Positions 42,782 to 51,644 of a stretch of DNA of 64,000 nt are shown here, one piece after another. The stretch is from Eubacterium sp. AB3007 (GTDB taxonomy: Bacteria > Bacillota > Clostridia > Peptostreptococcales > Anaerovoracaceae). The DNA is taken from the NCBI RefSeq assembly GCF_000688015.1, contig NZ_JIAD01000001.1, positions 1,178,001-1,242,000 of the forward strand. Direction: 5' to 3'. The notes beneath the pieces are model-generated. The model was not told the DNA's origin. It saw nothing but the letters and a program-made list of their open reading frames with translations, and searched no databases. Made by a program: the position numbers and the translations under genes. Every line of letters starts with the position of its first letter. The stretch's first letter is position 1.

Positions 42782-45700
42782 ATGAAAACACACTTGAAAA
42801 AGGTGATGGCGCTTCTGCTATCTGCAGCGGTGGCTTTGTCCATGATGAGCGTTCCTGCATTTGCGGACGAAAACCCCACGGGCACAGGCAGCGCGACTCT
42901 GGCAGACGGAACCTATACCATCGACGCGGATCATTATGCGTTCGATGGCGGCACCGGCAAGGCCAGGCTGACCTGCACCAGCGTCACCATCAAGGACGGG
43001 CAGGCTACAGGTGAGTTCACAGCCAGCAGCGCAAACATGTCACACGTTCATATCGGAACCGTTTCCGCAGAGAGCGAGGAGCTCTCCATATATGATCCGG
43101 ATACGGACCAGATGGGCGCAGACACTTTTAAGATTGAGAACAAGAAGGTCACCCTGCCTGTAAAACTGAACGAGAAAACAGCGATCAGCGCCAGAACAAC
43201 GGCGATGTCTCAACCGCACTGGATCAATTACACCTACATGATCACCATCGATCCTTCCCAGAAACCGGATGAACCTGGCCAGGGTGGTTCCGACCAGCCA
43301 GCAGACCCCACAGATCCCACCGGCCCCACAGATCCGACAAACCCCACGGATCCTTCCCAGCCAGAAGAGATCACTGACGGGACCTACACCGCAACCGGAT
43401 TCAAGACAGATGTGACGACCGATGCCAGCGGCATGATCGTGGTATCGAAGGCTACTGTTGTCATCAAGGATGGAAAGGCCACCGCCATCGTCACCATGAA
43501 GGGAACCGGCGCCGATCGCTTCTATGTTTCCGACACCGCCACCAAGGACACCATCATCGCTGAGGCCGTGGAAGAAGAAAAGAAAGAAGTCGGCGGCAAG
43601 GAAAGCAATCTGTTGGGTGGGCTGATTCTGCCGGAGAGCAACGCTTACACCTTCTGGCCCGTGCCCATCACTCTGGGAGAGCCGAAGGTTTACGCTGCCC
43701 GTTCCGCCAGCCACTTTGCCAAGCAGGACAAGACCCCGGACAAGTATTACTACGTCCACGACTTCCAGATCGACAAGGAAAACCTGAAGCGCGTCAGCGA
43801 CAGCACAGAGATCATGACACCGCAGCAGGATGCTCAGCGCTACATGGACCAGTACTTCTCTAACGGGACCATCAGCAGCGACCATGCGGATGCCATCAAG
43901 GGCAAGGGAACCAATGTCACAGTGCCTTACTATGATACTACCGGGACCGAGATAAAAAGTTTTATCTTCAAGCGTAGTAACAAGTTCCGGGCGGGCTGGT
44001 TCATCGACAGCAGCATCCTGAAGACGACTTATTTCTCCAGCACCAACCTGAAGAAGATCCGTTATCCGGAAGGCAAAAACGGCACGGTCACCTTCAGCCC
44101 GAAAGCAGCCTACAGAGATAGCGGCATGGACTTCACGGCCACGCTAAAACTCTACCCCGCCGACACTGGCTACGATCAGTACGATGGAAACGGTGTGTAC
44201 TATGACAAGGAGCCTCTGGCGGAGCGCACCTTCCACATCACCGTCCAGGACAAGCCCGTCATCGACTTTGATGTGACGGTGGATGTAACCGACATGAAGA
44301 CCAAAGAGGCGATCGATGGCGCCACCATCAAGGTGGTGGACGAGGCAGACAATACCGAGATCACCCCGAATGCCGATGGTACCTTCAAACTCAATTCCCT
44401 GAAGAAATATACTATCTCCGTCTCCAAGGAAGGCTTTGTGGCACAGGGAGGCGCCGCCGAGGCGACAAAGACCGGCTACTCACCGGCCAAAGAGGAGCAC
44501 GTGGTGCTCTCTCTCCTCAAGGAAGCAGACAGCATGCACACTGTGAAGTTCCACGTGAAGGATCAGCTGGGCGAGGATGTACCCGAGCCTGTGATCACTG
44601 TCACCAGAAGCGGAGAGACCGTGGCACCAGAAGCAGACGGAAGCTACCGCCTGTACGATGGGATCCAGTACAACTGCGCCGTGTCCAAGGACGGTTACCA
44701 GGAGAGCCAATACAACTATCTCAAGCCCACCGAGGATGTTGTTCAGGAGATCACCATCAAGAAGTATCTGGATAGTCACACCATCACGCTCAAGGTATAC
44801 GATGAGGACACCTCTGAGGAACTGAAAGATGTGGTCAGATCCATCACCGTAGAGGACAAGGAGATCCCGGCAAATGAAGACGGGTCCTTCACTGTCCCTG
44901 GCGGCAAACAGCTCCACTGCCTGCTGACGATGGAGGGATATCAGTCCAAAGAAGTCTATCTGACGCCCAACGATTTCGAGCCCACTGTGGACTATACCTT
45001 CTCTCTGAAGATCAACTTCCGCAACCAGTTGAAGAAGGAAATCGAGAAGGCGAAGGCCCAGCTGGCGGATATCACCGAGGGCGATGCGCCGCTGGAGTAT
45101 CCCTCCGGCACAAAGTCTGCCTTCCAGGAGGCCATTGCCGCAGCAGAAACCGCACTGAACAAGGAAGAGGGTACCGAGGACTCTTTCCAGGAGGCGCTGT
45201 CTGTACTGAAGAAGGCAGAGACCAAAGCTGCAAACGCCCAGCTGCCGGACGAAGCTGACGTACTCGTGCAGGTGAATCAGACTGCCGGTGAGCCGGGACA
45301 GCTCATGGAACTTCATGTCAAGGGCGACACTGCCAAGTCTCACAAGTATGCCAAACCAAGTTCTCACAAGAAGATGGTCACCATCCTGGATGTATTGGTG
45401 GCCGTCCACGAAGAGATGTATGGAGAAAACTTTGACAAGAAGCCGCTGGATTACCTGGAGCAGTATGACTTTGGCATGTACGTGGTCACCAGGATCTTCG
45501 GCAAAGACACCAACCAGACCTCCTACCGACTGAACAACAGTTACGTTGACCACATGGGCTACCAGAAGACGGACGTCCACAGCGGTGACCTGGTCACTAT
45601 CAAGATCGACAAGAGCTACAGCGATCAATATCTGTATTTCGATAAAATCAGGGAGGAAGCACCTGCCGAAAGCCACGATGTCGTACTTCACACCGGCGAT

Positions 45701-46732
45701 CCCAAACAGCCGGCACAGGCCACCGGATTCCAGGTAACACTGGCAAACGAGAATGGCCATGAGGTCAGCGCTGTCTCCGATGAGAATGGCGTACTGCACT
45801 TCACTTTCCCGGAAGACGGCACCTATACGGTCAAGTCTGTCAGCAAGGAAGACCTGAAGGATCCGATCACCGTACCTTTCCTACAGGTGAAGGCTATCTT
45901 CCAGCAGCTGGCCGCTGCCAAAGAAAAGGCGCAGCAGGAGGCCGCGGATCTGGTCGATCTTTCGGACTACCGACAGGCTCAGCAGCAGAGGATCTGCGAC
46001 CTGCAGAAGCAGGCCCGGGAGGCCATCCAGAATGCCACCAGCCTGGAAGCCATCGACAAGGCCATGGACGAACTGCACACAAGCGTAGCCGAGCAGAAGA
46101 CGGATCGTCAGCTTCTGACTGAGGAACTAGCTGCCGCTGAGAAGGCCCTGCAGGAAGCACTGAACAAGAACAAGGACGCCGCTTCTCAGTTGGCCGACAG
46201 GGAAGCTGCACTGAATTCGCTGCGCAGCGATCTGAAATACGCAGCCCTCTCCAAACTGAAAGCCAAGGCGTTCAACGGAAAGACACAGGTGCAGAAGCTT
46301 GTCATCACCATGAACGGCAAGAGACTCACGGCCGGAAAGGACTATGCGATCGCCTATGCATCCAACAAGAACATCGGCACCGCAACCGTGATCATCACCG
46401 GCAAGGGTAGCTACCGAGGCACACTGCGCGCCAACTTTGCCATCAATCCTGCAGCCTGCAAGATCACCAAGGCAAAGGCACGCAAAAAGACCATCAAACT
46501 CAAGTGGAAGAAGCCAAAATCAAAGTTGACCGGCTACCAGATCATGTACACCAAGAGCGGCAACTTCAAGGATGCGAAGACACTGACAGTGAAATCTGCC
46601 AAAAAGAAGTCCGCCAAACTCAAGAAGCTGACTCGCAAGAAAACATATCGAATCAAGATGAGAGCTTACACGGTCGTCAACGGGAAGACTTACTACTCCA
46701 AGTGGTCGAAGAAAACCGTGAAAACCAAATAA
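42782..46732 (+). CDS. Very large secreted multidomain protein under cobalamin riboswitch control, with DUF4430-like domain
   Basis: 1316 residues from ATG 42782 (AAAGGAAAAG upstream, after the riboswitch; the frame is open through the leader but starts there cannot be right). Signal peptide 1-28. Residues about 40-157 are a copy of the shared repeat domain with Cys65, NMSH (85-88) and RTTAMSQPHWINY (139-150). A Pro/Asp/Thr linker follows; about 197-340 is a variant domain with a His at the end. About 495-745 hold three PEGA/carboxypeptidase-regulatory-like repeats. About 745-820 is FIVAR-like. About 825-957 resembles DUF4430, the transcobalamin C-terminal-like domain (YRLNNSYVDHMGYQ, HSGDLVTIKI). 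A helical stretch (1037-1155), an Ig-like domain and a Lys-rich fibronectin III-like end follow. There is no LPXTG. Probable corrinoid-binding surface protein. Confidence 0.88.
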   Translation: MKTHLKKVMALLLSAAVALSMMSVPAFADENPTGTGSATLADGTYTIDADHYAFDGGTGKARLTCTSVTIKDGQATGEFTASSANMSHVHIGTVSAESEELSIYDPDTDQMGADTFKIENKKVTLPVKLNEKTAISARTTAMSQPHWINYTYMITIDPSQKPDEPGQGGSDQPADPTDPTGPTDPTNPTDPSQPEEITDGTYTATGFKTDVTTDASGMIVVSKATVVIKDGKATAIVTMKGTGADRFYVSDTATKDTIIAEAVEEEKKEVGGKESNLLGGLILPESNAYTFWPVPITLGEPKVYAARSASHFAKQDKTPDKYYYVHDFQIDKENLKRVSDSTEIMTPQQDAQRYMDQYFSNGTISSDHADAIKGKGTNVTVPYYDTTGTEIKSFIFKRSNKFRAGWFIDSSILKTTYFSSTNLKKIRYPEGKNGTVTFSPKAAYRDSGMDFTATLKLYPADTGYDQYDGNGVYYDKEPLAERTFHITVQDKPVIDFDVTVDVTDMKTKEAIDGATIKVVDEADNTEITPNADGTFKLNSLKKYTISVSKEGFVAQGGAAEATKTGYSPAKEEHVVLSLLKEADSMHTVKFHVKDQLGEDVPEPVITVTRSGETVAPEADGSYRLYDGIQYNCAVSKDGYQESQYNYLKPTEDVVQEITIKKYLDSHTITLKVYDEDTSEELKDVVRSITVEDKEIPANEDGSFTVPGGKQLHCLLTMEGYQSKEVYLTPNDFEPTVDYTFSLKINFRNQLKKEIEKAKAQLADITEGDAPLEYPSGTKSAFQEAIAAAETALNKEEGTEDSFQEALSVLKKAETKAANAQLPDEADVLVQVNQTAGEPGQLMELHVKGDTAKSHKYAKPSSHKKMVTILDVLVAVHEEMYGENFDKKPLDYLEQYDFGMYVVTRIFGKDTNQTSYRLNNSYVDHMGYQKTDVHSGDLVTIKIDKSYSDQYLYFDKIREEAPAESHDVVLHTGDPKQPAQATGFQVTLANENGHEVSAVSDENGVLHFTFPEDGTYTVKSVSKEDLKDPITVPFLQVKAIFQQLAAAKEKAQQEAADLVDLSDYRQAQQQRICDLQKQAREAIQNATSLEAIDKAMDELHTSVAEQKTDRQLLTEELAAAEKALQEALNKNKDAASQLADREAALNSLRSDLKYAALSKLKAKAFNGKTQVQKLVITMNGKRLTAGKDYAIAYASNKNIGTATVIITGKGSYRGTLRANFAINPAACKITKAKARKKTIKLKWKKPKSKLTGYQIMYTKSGNFKDAKTLTVKSAKKKSAKLKKLTRKKTYRIKMRAYTVVNGKTYYSKWSKKTVKTK

Positions 46733-46745
46733 ACCGATGCTAAGG

Positions 46746-46780
46746 CAGGAAAACCACCCTTCTCTCGGGTGGTTTTCCTG
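46746..46780. terminator. Terminator after the 1316-residue protein gene
   Basis: A perfect 14-bp stem (CAGGAAAACCACCC and complement) with a 7-nt loop, the T-run being inside the outer arm; usable from both sides between convergent genes. Confidence 0.85.
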
Positions 46781-46827
46781 TCGTTTGATGTAGTTCCATC
46801 TTTGAGGGATTTCGGAACTCGATCCCC

Positions 46828-47280
46828 CTATGCCAGTCCCAAGGCCCCCGCACAGAACGCAGCGATGATAAGCACATAGTCTGTGTAACTGATCTGCTGT
46901 GGTTCGGCGGGCGAGAGCACGGCCTTGAAGACGCCGTTGATACCGAAGCGCTGGTCCCGCACCATGTGGAACAAAGCCTTCTGCGCGGCGTCATCCAACG
47001 GCTCGCCGGCAGCCGCGCAGGCTTCCTGCACGGCTTTCTCTGCGTCCAGATAGGCTCCTGTCTGGTTGCGGGTGGTGTAGATGCTGAAGAAGGAATGGGA
47101 GCTGACTTTGGTGCCGTCCTCCAGCTGAAACTGGTAATTGTGATAGTAGCGTGAGTTGTTGAAGCGGTGTGTGCGGGCGTACTCCTGGCCCATCTCCCAC
47201 GCCTTTCTGGCAAACTGTTCACTCTCCCCTTCTGCTGCGAACACGCCCTTTACCTGCCTTGTGATCTCACTGATGTCCAT
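46828..47280 (-). CDS. Small protein with C-terminal membrane anchor, unknown function
   Basis: 150 residues, not recognised. The soluble N-terminal 125 residues include RFNNSRYYHNYQFQLEDGTKVSSHSFF, with alternating aromatic residues, and an acidic helix LDAEKAVQEACAAAGEP. The last 18 residues (DYVLIIAAFCAGALGLA) form a tail anchor. ATG at 47280 overlaps the end of the acetyltransferase gene by 14 nt, and GAGGAGGAGAAGG lies right upstream. It is last in the group from DUF2207 to here. Confidence 0.7.
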   Translation of the reverse strand: MDISEITRQVKGVFAAEGESEQFARKAWEMGQEYARTHRFNNSRYYHNYQFQLEDGTKVSSHSFFSIYTTRNQTGAYLDAEKAVQEACAAAGEPLDDAAQKALFHMVRDQRFGINGVFKAVLSPAEPQQISYTDYVLIIAAFCAGALGLA

Positions 47281-47836
47281 CCTTCTCCTCCTCGATTGCC
47301 TTTTCCAGCAGCACCAGGTCTACACCCGGAATGCCGTTAAATGTGGTGGATACGATACCGGCCTCCCAGTACCCATACTTCCGGTAGATCGCCCGCGCGG
47401 TCTCGTTGCGGGCATTGGTGTCGATGCGCAGGCAGCGGCAGCCATGGACTCTGGCATAGTCTTCGTAATACTCCAGAAACGCACGTCCCAATCCCCGATG
47501 CTGGACCGCCGGATCGATGACCAGCGTATGCATGACCATGACCTCATCGTCCCTTGCCGGATAGCGCCAGTTGGCCTGATCGTACACATCCACCTGCAGC
47601 TGGTTGATGAAGGCCGCACCAACGATCCGGGAGCAGATCTCCCCTGTGGAACCCGTCTCGTCGATTTCCATGACAAACAAGTCTCCACGCGCCAGCGCCT
47701 CTTCTGCAGTTGCCCGGACAGGGTATATTCCCCGGATCCAACCAATGGTCTGTCCACCAGCCTCTTCCAGATCGTGGATGTGGTCATACAATTCTTCTAT
47801 TCCATCCAGATCTTGTGCTCTCGCAGGTCTGATCAT
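47267..47836 (-). CDS. GNAT-family N-acetyltransferase
   Basis: 189 residues. The acetyl-CoA-binding motif A is HTLVIDPAVQHRGLGRAFLEYYEDYA (Q/RxxGxG/A as QHRGLG), followed by RIDTNARNETARAIYRKYGYWEAG typical of motif B. The acceptor substrate is unknown. GAGAGGAGCGG precedes ATG at 47836. It lies 54 nt after the cardiolipin synthase gene and overlaps the small tail-anchored protein gene. Confidence 0.9.
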   Translation of the reverse strand: MIRPARAQDLDGIEELYDHIHDLEEAGGQTIGWIRGIYPVRATAEEALARGDLFVMEIDETGSTGEICSRIVGAAFINQLQVDVYDQANWRYPARDDEVMVMHTLVIDPAVQHRGLGRAFLEYYEDYARVHGCRCLRIDTNARNETARAIYRKYGYWEAGIVSTTFNGIPGVDLVLLEKAIEEEKDGHQ

Positions 47837-47890
47837 TTCCCCGCTCCTCTCATCAGACGTAACGCACCTGACTGCATTGCGCCCGGTCTA

Positions 47891-49474
47891 CTACATCAGC
47901 GGCGCAACGAATTTCATCAGCTTTCCCATGACTTTGTAGTACAACCTCTCCTCGTGTAAGGTCTCTGGCGTGACCTGACGGCATCTGGACATAGTATCCT
48001 GAAAATCCGCCTCGATCTCAGTGATGCAGTCCGTCTTATACAGGTAGGTCGCACACTCAAAGTGGTGGTACAGACTCCGGTAGTCGAAGTTGATGGTGCC
48101 CACCACAGCCTTCTCGTCATCGCATACGCATACCTTGGCATGGACAAAGCCCGGTGTATACTCGTAGATCTTTACGCCGGAGCGAAGCAGCGATTTGTAA
48201 TGACTCTTGGCCAGAGCATATGCCATCTTCTTGTCCGGGATGCCGGGCAAGATCAGGCTCACATCGATTCCTCTCTCCGCCGCAAACTTCAGTGCAGTCT
48301 CCAGTTCTCCATCCAGGATCAGGTATGGCGTCATGATGTGGACGTAGGTGCCGGCCCTGTTCAGTATATCCATGTAGACGGCCTCGCCTACCTTGTCATC
48401 GTCCAGCGGGCAGTCGCAATAGGGAATCACGTAGCCGCCGGGGCGCGATGCTCCGGCAGGCAGGGCTTTGTGCGAGAGCCAGGGTTCGTATTCAGAAGTC
48501 TTCTCGGTGACGTTCCACATCTGCAGGAACATCAGGGTGAAACTCTGGACCGCCGGCCCCTTCAGCATCACCGCCGTGTCCTTCCAGTGCCCAAAGCGTT
48601 CGATATGGTTGATATATTCATCCGCCAGATTGACCCCGCCGGTAAAGCCTACCTTGCCGTCGATGACCAGGATCTTTCGGTGGTCACGGTAGTTGTAGTG
48701 AGAAGAGATGATCGGCCGGATGGGCGAAAAGCTCTTGGCCTTGATGCCCTTGGACGCCAGCAGTTTCGGATAATTATGGGGCAGTGTGGACATCTCACAC
48801 ATGCCGTCATACATCACCCGGACCTCTACGCCGGCCGCTGCCTTCTCCACCAGGATCTTCAGGATCTCGCCCCACATATAGCCTTCTTCGATGATAAAAT
48901 ATTCCAGAAATATGTATTCCTCCGCCTTGGCCAGTTCCTCCAGCATGGCCTGAAACTTCGCCTCCCCAGAGGGAAAGAAACGGGCATCGGTGCCGTCAAA
49001 GGCGGGGAAACAACCACTTCGGTTCAGGTAACTGACCAGATCGTCCACGTCACCGCCATCCGCAAGCAAAGCCTTCCTGACCGCCGGATCCTGTGGGAGC
49101 GCGTGGCGGGTCTCTTCGATAGTATGTTCGACCCTTCGCTTGATCGCTCTCTGTCCCGTGTTTGCCTGGGTGAAAAGCAGAAACGCAGATCCCGCCACCG
49201 GAACCAGCACCATGATGAACATCCAGGTGGTTTTCGCCGAGTAGTCCATGGAATTGCTGAAGAGGTAGATCATCATGGTGATGGCAAACAACCTCTCAAA
49301 CAGGATGAAATGGGGCAGATAGTTGTACAACCAGACAAAGAACACGCCAAACACCGCAAGCTGTAACACAAGCAATGCGGCGATCAGCAGGAACCGGCTG
49401 AAGATCAACGCCAGTATGCCCTTTCTCTTTGGTTTGGCAAGTCTGAAAATATCCTGAATACTCTTCTCTGACAT
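47891..49474 (-). CDS. cls: Cardiolipin synthase
   Basis: 527 residues. Two N-terminal membrane segments (about 18-42 and 60-95) precede two phospholipase D-type HKD motifs: HYNYRDHRKILVIDGKVGFTGG and FVHAKVCVCDDEKAVVGTINFD. It condenses phosphatidylglycerol to cardiolipin in the membrane. The length and the motif GGVNLADEYINH are typical of Firmicute ClsA-like enzymes. AGAGGAGG precedes ATG. It lies between DUF2207 and GNAT genes on one strand. Confidence 0.95.
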   Translation of the reverse strand: MSEKSIQDIFRLAKPKRKGILALIFSRFLLIAALLVLQLAVFGVFFVWLYNYLPHFILFERLFAITMMIYLFSNSMDYSAKTTWMFIMVLVPVAGSAFLLFTQANTGQRAIKRRVEHTIEETRHALPQDPAVRKALLADGGDVDDLVSYLNRSGCFPAFDGTDARFFPSGEAKFQAMLEELAKAEEYIFLEYFIIEEGYMWGEILKILVEKAAAGVEVRVMYDGMCEMSTLPHNYPKLLASKGIKAKSFSPIRPIISSHYNYRDHRKILVIDGKVGFTGGVNLADEYINHIERFGHWKDTAVMLKGPAVQSFTLMFLQMWNVTEKTSEYEPWLSHKALPAGASRPGGYVIPYCDCPLDDDKVGEAVYMDILNRAGTYVHIMTPYLILDGELETALKFAAERGIDVSLILPGIPDKKMAYALAKSHYKSLLRSGVKIYEYTPGFVHAKVCVCDDEKAVVGTINFDYRSLYHHFECATYLYKTDCITEIEADFQDTMSRCRQVTPETLHEERLYYKVMGKLMKFVAPLM

Positions 49475-49529
49475 AATCCTCCTCTTTATCTTTGAAGCGT
49501 TTACTTCCGTCTCTCGTTATCGTCTAATG

Positions 49530-51437
49530 TTACCAGGAGCCTCCTCCACCTCCGCCGGCACCACCGCCGCCGCTGAAACCGCCCCCGCCTCCATCGCTGC
49601 CGGGGGAGCTGGTCATGCTGTTGCTGAAACCGTGCATGGCGCCGCTGAGGTCGTCCGTCATTCGCACGGGATCAAAACCGGACATCGCCCCGTAGTAATA
49701 AGGCGTGCTGTACCATTCGGGCGGCTGCTTGGCCAGGGACGCGAACCGTTTGGCGTATACTGCCGTTACCCCCAAGGCAAAGGCAAAGGCCAGGGTCTTG
49801 TAGTAATACCCCGGATCCTGCTCTGCCAGCATGTCGATCCTATCCTTCTCTGCCACCTGCAGGAACCGCTTGAATCCTCGGATCTTGCCCAGCATGGCGG
49901 CATAGTAGTCGGTCTTCCGTTCACAAAGCCCTCCTACCACGAACAGCAGGAGACAAAGGCCCATGCCCGCCAGAAACAGTGGAATCTGTTTCCCCATCAC
50001 CGAATTGAACAGCAGGGTTCCACCATAGCCTATCAGGATCAGGATGACCCATCCCAGATACCCGAAGGGGTTTTTCCTCCCTCGCATGATCCGCTTGCCG
50101 ATCCCCCAGAATCCGAATATGGGCAACAGGACCTGCAGCGCATCCAAGGCCAGGTAAACGGCGAACTCGTCATCCGTGACAAAGGGGCTGCCGTTGCTGA
50201 TCTTTGCAACGAACCACAACACTGCATACAAGACCACTCCGATGAGTCCCAGAAGGAAGGCATAATTCCCTGCCTTCTCATCATACAGTCTGTCTTTGAA
50301 TGCATCGTTTATCTGGGATTTTATTTCCTCTACCGTCGTATAGAAGCTGTCATCCAGATCTTTCTTTTTTACATAGACGGTTCCATCTTCTCCGGTTTTG
50401 GCATTTTCAAACAGTCCCTCCATGAACGTGTGCTCCAGCGCGTTGTCACCGTCGTAGAGTTTTACCCGTTCGATGCGGTATTGAGTCTTGCGCTTTTTCT
50501 TTGTGGATGATTCCTCCACGATACGCACAAACCCCTTGTCTGCTAATGTCAGGAGCATGGAGGTAATCTGTTCTCCACTGACATCCTCGTTTTCCAGGTA
50601 TGCGATCTCCGGCGCGCTGAGGCCATCCGGTGGGTAGAACTCCTCCGTCTCGACCACGTCTGGGTCCAGACCGTGGCGCCGCCACATCAGAATCCCCCAC
50701 AAAGCGCCCAGAATCATCAGCCCCAGCACGATGTAGAACGGGATGTTGTTTGCTGTGGCCTGTCTGGAGAAATAGCCCTCTGGCAGCACTGCCCGGATGG
50801 TCAGACCATTCAAGACAAATGCGTCGGTGGTACCCTTTACCACCCTATCGCCTTCCGTCTGAAACTCCAGTCGCGTCTGATCCCCTGTCTTGATTCCCAC
50901 CTTGCTCATGTCGATGGTCTGGGGGAATGTAATCCGGTAACTGACCCTGTCGATAGACTGGGCCTCCCATCTGGTGCCGATGATATTATAATACACTTCA
51001 TCAGCGCCGTCCAGATGATCCCCCCGCATGTCAAAGGTATACCGCAACTTGTACCGGGTATCCGTGGCTGCGTACTTGTCTGGATCACCGATCTTGAACA
51101 TGTACGCCTCGTCTCCCTTGATCTTCTTGACGGGCTGACCGGACAGCATCCGAAAATCCCTTACCTTGGCGAAAAAACGGCTCTTCTGCCCGTCTCGGTC
51201 AAGGGTTACCAGATAGGGAATCGTCTTGTAGATTCCATGGCTGTCTGCCGTGAAATGCACATCCAGTGTCTCGATGACATCGTAGGTGTCGTCCTCGTTC
51301 ACGGTCATCTCAACATCGTACTGCTTGATGACGAAGTTGCCCGCCGCACTCACCGGTCTTGCTCCCACCATGCACAAAGCCAGCAACAAAGCTACCAGCA
51401 CAGTCACCTGACTACAGCGCCTCACTATACTCCTCAT
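49530..51437 (-). CDS. DUF2207 membrane protein
   Basis: 635 residues from ATG 51437 with GAGAGGAG upstream; the frame is open further into the intergenic repeat, which is not coding. Signal peptide about 1-30. The extracytoplasmic DUF2207 beta domain (YDVEMTVNEDDTYDVIETLDVHF, ADEVYYNIIGTRWEAQSIDRVSY) is followed by a membrane segment (about 220-238), a cytoplasmic winged-helix-like part (APEIAYLENEDVSGEQITSML), three more spans, and the characteristic C-terminal Gly/Ser tail ending GGGGSW. The function of the family is unknown. Confidence 0.93.
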   Translation of the reverse strand: MRSIVRRCSQVTVLVALLLALCMVGARPVSAAGNFVIKQYDVEMTVNEDDTYDVIETLDVHFTADSHGIYKTIPYLVTLDRDGQKSRFFAKVRDFRMLSGQPVKKIKGDEAYMFKIGDPDKYAATDTRYKLRYTFDMRGDHLDGADEVYYNIIGTRWEAQSIDRVSYRITFPQTIDMSKVGIKTGDQTRLEFQTEGDRVVKGTTDAFVLNGLTIRAVLPEGYFSRQATANNIPFYIVLGLMILGALWGILMWRRHGLDPDVVETEEFYPPDGLSAPEIAYLENEDVSGEQITSMLLTLADKGFVRIVEESSTKKKRKTQYRIERVKLYDGDNALEHTFMEGLFENAKTGEDGTVYVKKKDLDDSFYTTVEEIKSQINDAFKDRLYDEKAGNYAFLLGLIGVVLYAVLWFVAKISNGSPFVTDDEFAVYLALDALQVLLPIFGFWGIGKRIMRGRKNPFGYLGWVILILIGYGGTLLFNSVMGKQIPLFLAGMGLCLLLFVVGGLCERKTDYYAAMLGKIRGFKRFLQVAEKDRIDMLAEQDPGYYYKTLAFAFALGVTAVYAKRFASLAKQPPEWYSTPYYYGAMSGFDPVRMTDDLSGAMHGFSNSMTSSPGSDGGGGGFSGGGGAGGGGGGSW

Positions 51438-51462
51438 GGCAGTCTCCTCTCTCGTGTTAGAA

Positions 51463-51494
51463 TGTGTCAAAAAGAACCGTCCCTTTTGACACAC
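51463..51494. repeat. Dispersed repeat, single copy with partial extra end
   Basis: The same 30-nt unit as the arms of the palindrome at 5417-5481 (TGTGTCAAAAAGAACCGTCC then CTTTTGACACAC, one base shorter in the C-run). A further TTTTGACACA lies at 51496-51505. It is in the leader of the DUF2207 gene. Confidence 0.9.
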
Positions 51495-51505
51495 CTTTTG
51501 ACACA

Positions 51506-51535
51506 ATTATAGCGCAGTATAGCCGATAGAGACAA
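51506..51535 (-). promoter_or_regulatory. Promoter of the DUF2207 gene
   Basis: On the minus strand TTGTCT, 18 nt, TATAAT; the repeat copy falls inside the resulting leader. Confidence 0.6.
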
Positions 51536-51584
51536 CAGGAATCCTGTTTATATTTACAAAGTGACTGTTTTTCATTCGTGCTCC

Positions 51585-51612
51585 TTGCATTCTTACGTCA
51601 GTCTGCTACAAT
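51585..51612 (+). promoter_or_regulatory. Promoter of pgi
   Basis: TTGCAT, 16 nt, TACAAT, about 32 nt before the ATG. Confidence 0.6.
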
Positions 51613-51644
51613 AATATAAGAACACAAGAACGGAGGATTATCCA

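Noticed and set aside
36510-43260. NEAT haem-binding domains in the surface proteins
   Set aside because: The domain size is similar, but the S-x4-Y helix and final YxxxY strand of NEAT are not seen, and the control is by cobalamin riboswitches.
44480-45799. Open frame of about 440 codons on the minus strand within the 1316-residue surface protein gene
   Set aside because: No ribosome binding site or known domain, and the plus-strand frame has a signal peptide and homologous domains.
51438-51506. N-terminal extension of the DUF2207 protein through the repeat
   Set aside because: The extra codons are translated repeat sequence; GAGAGGAG and the signal peptide start at 51437.
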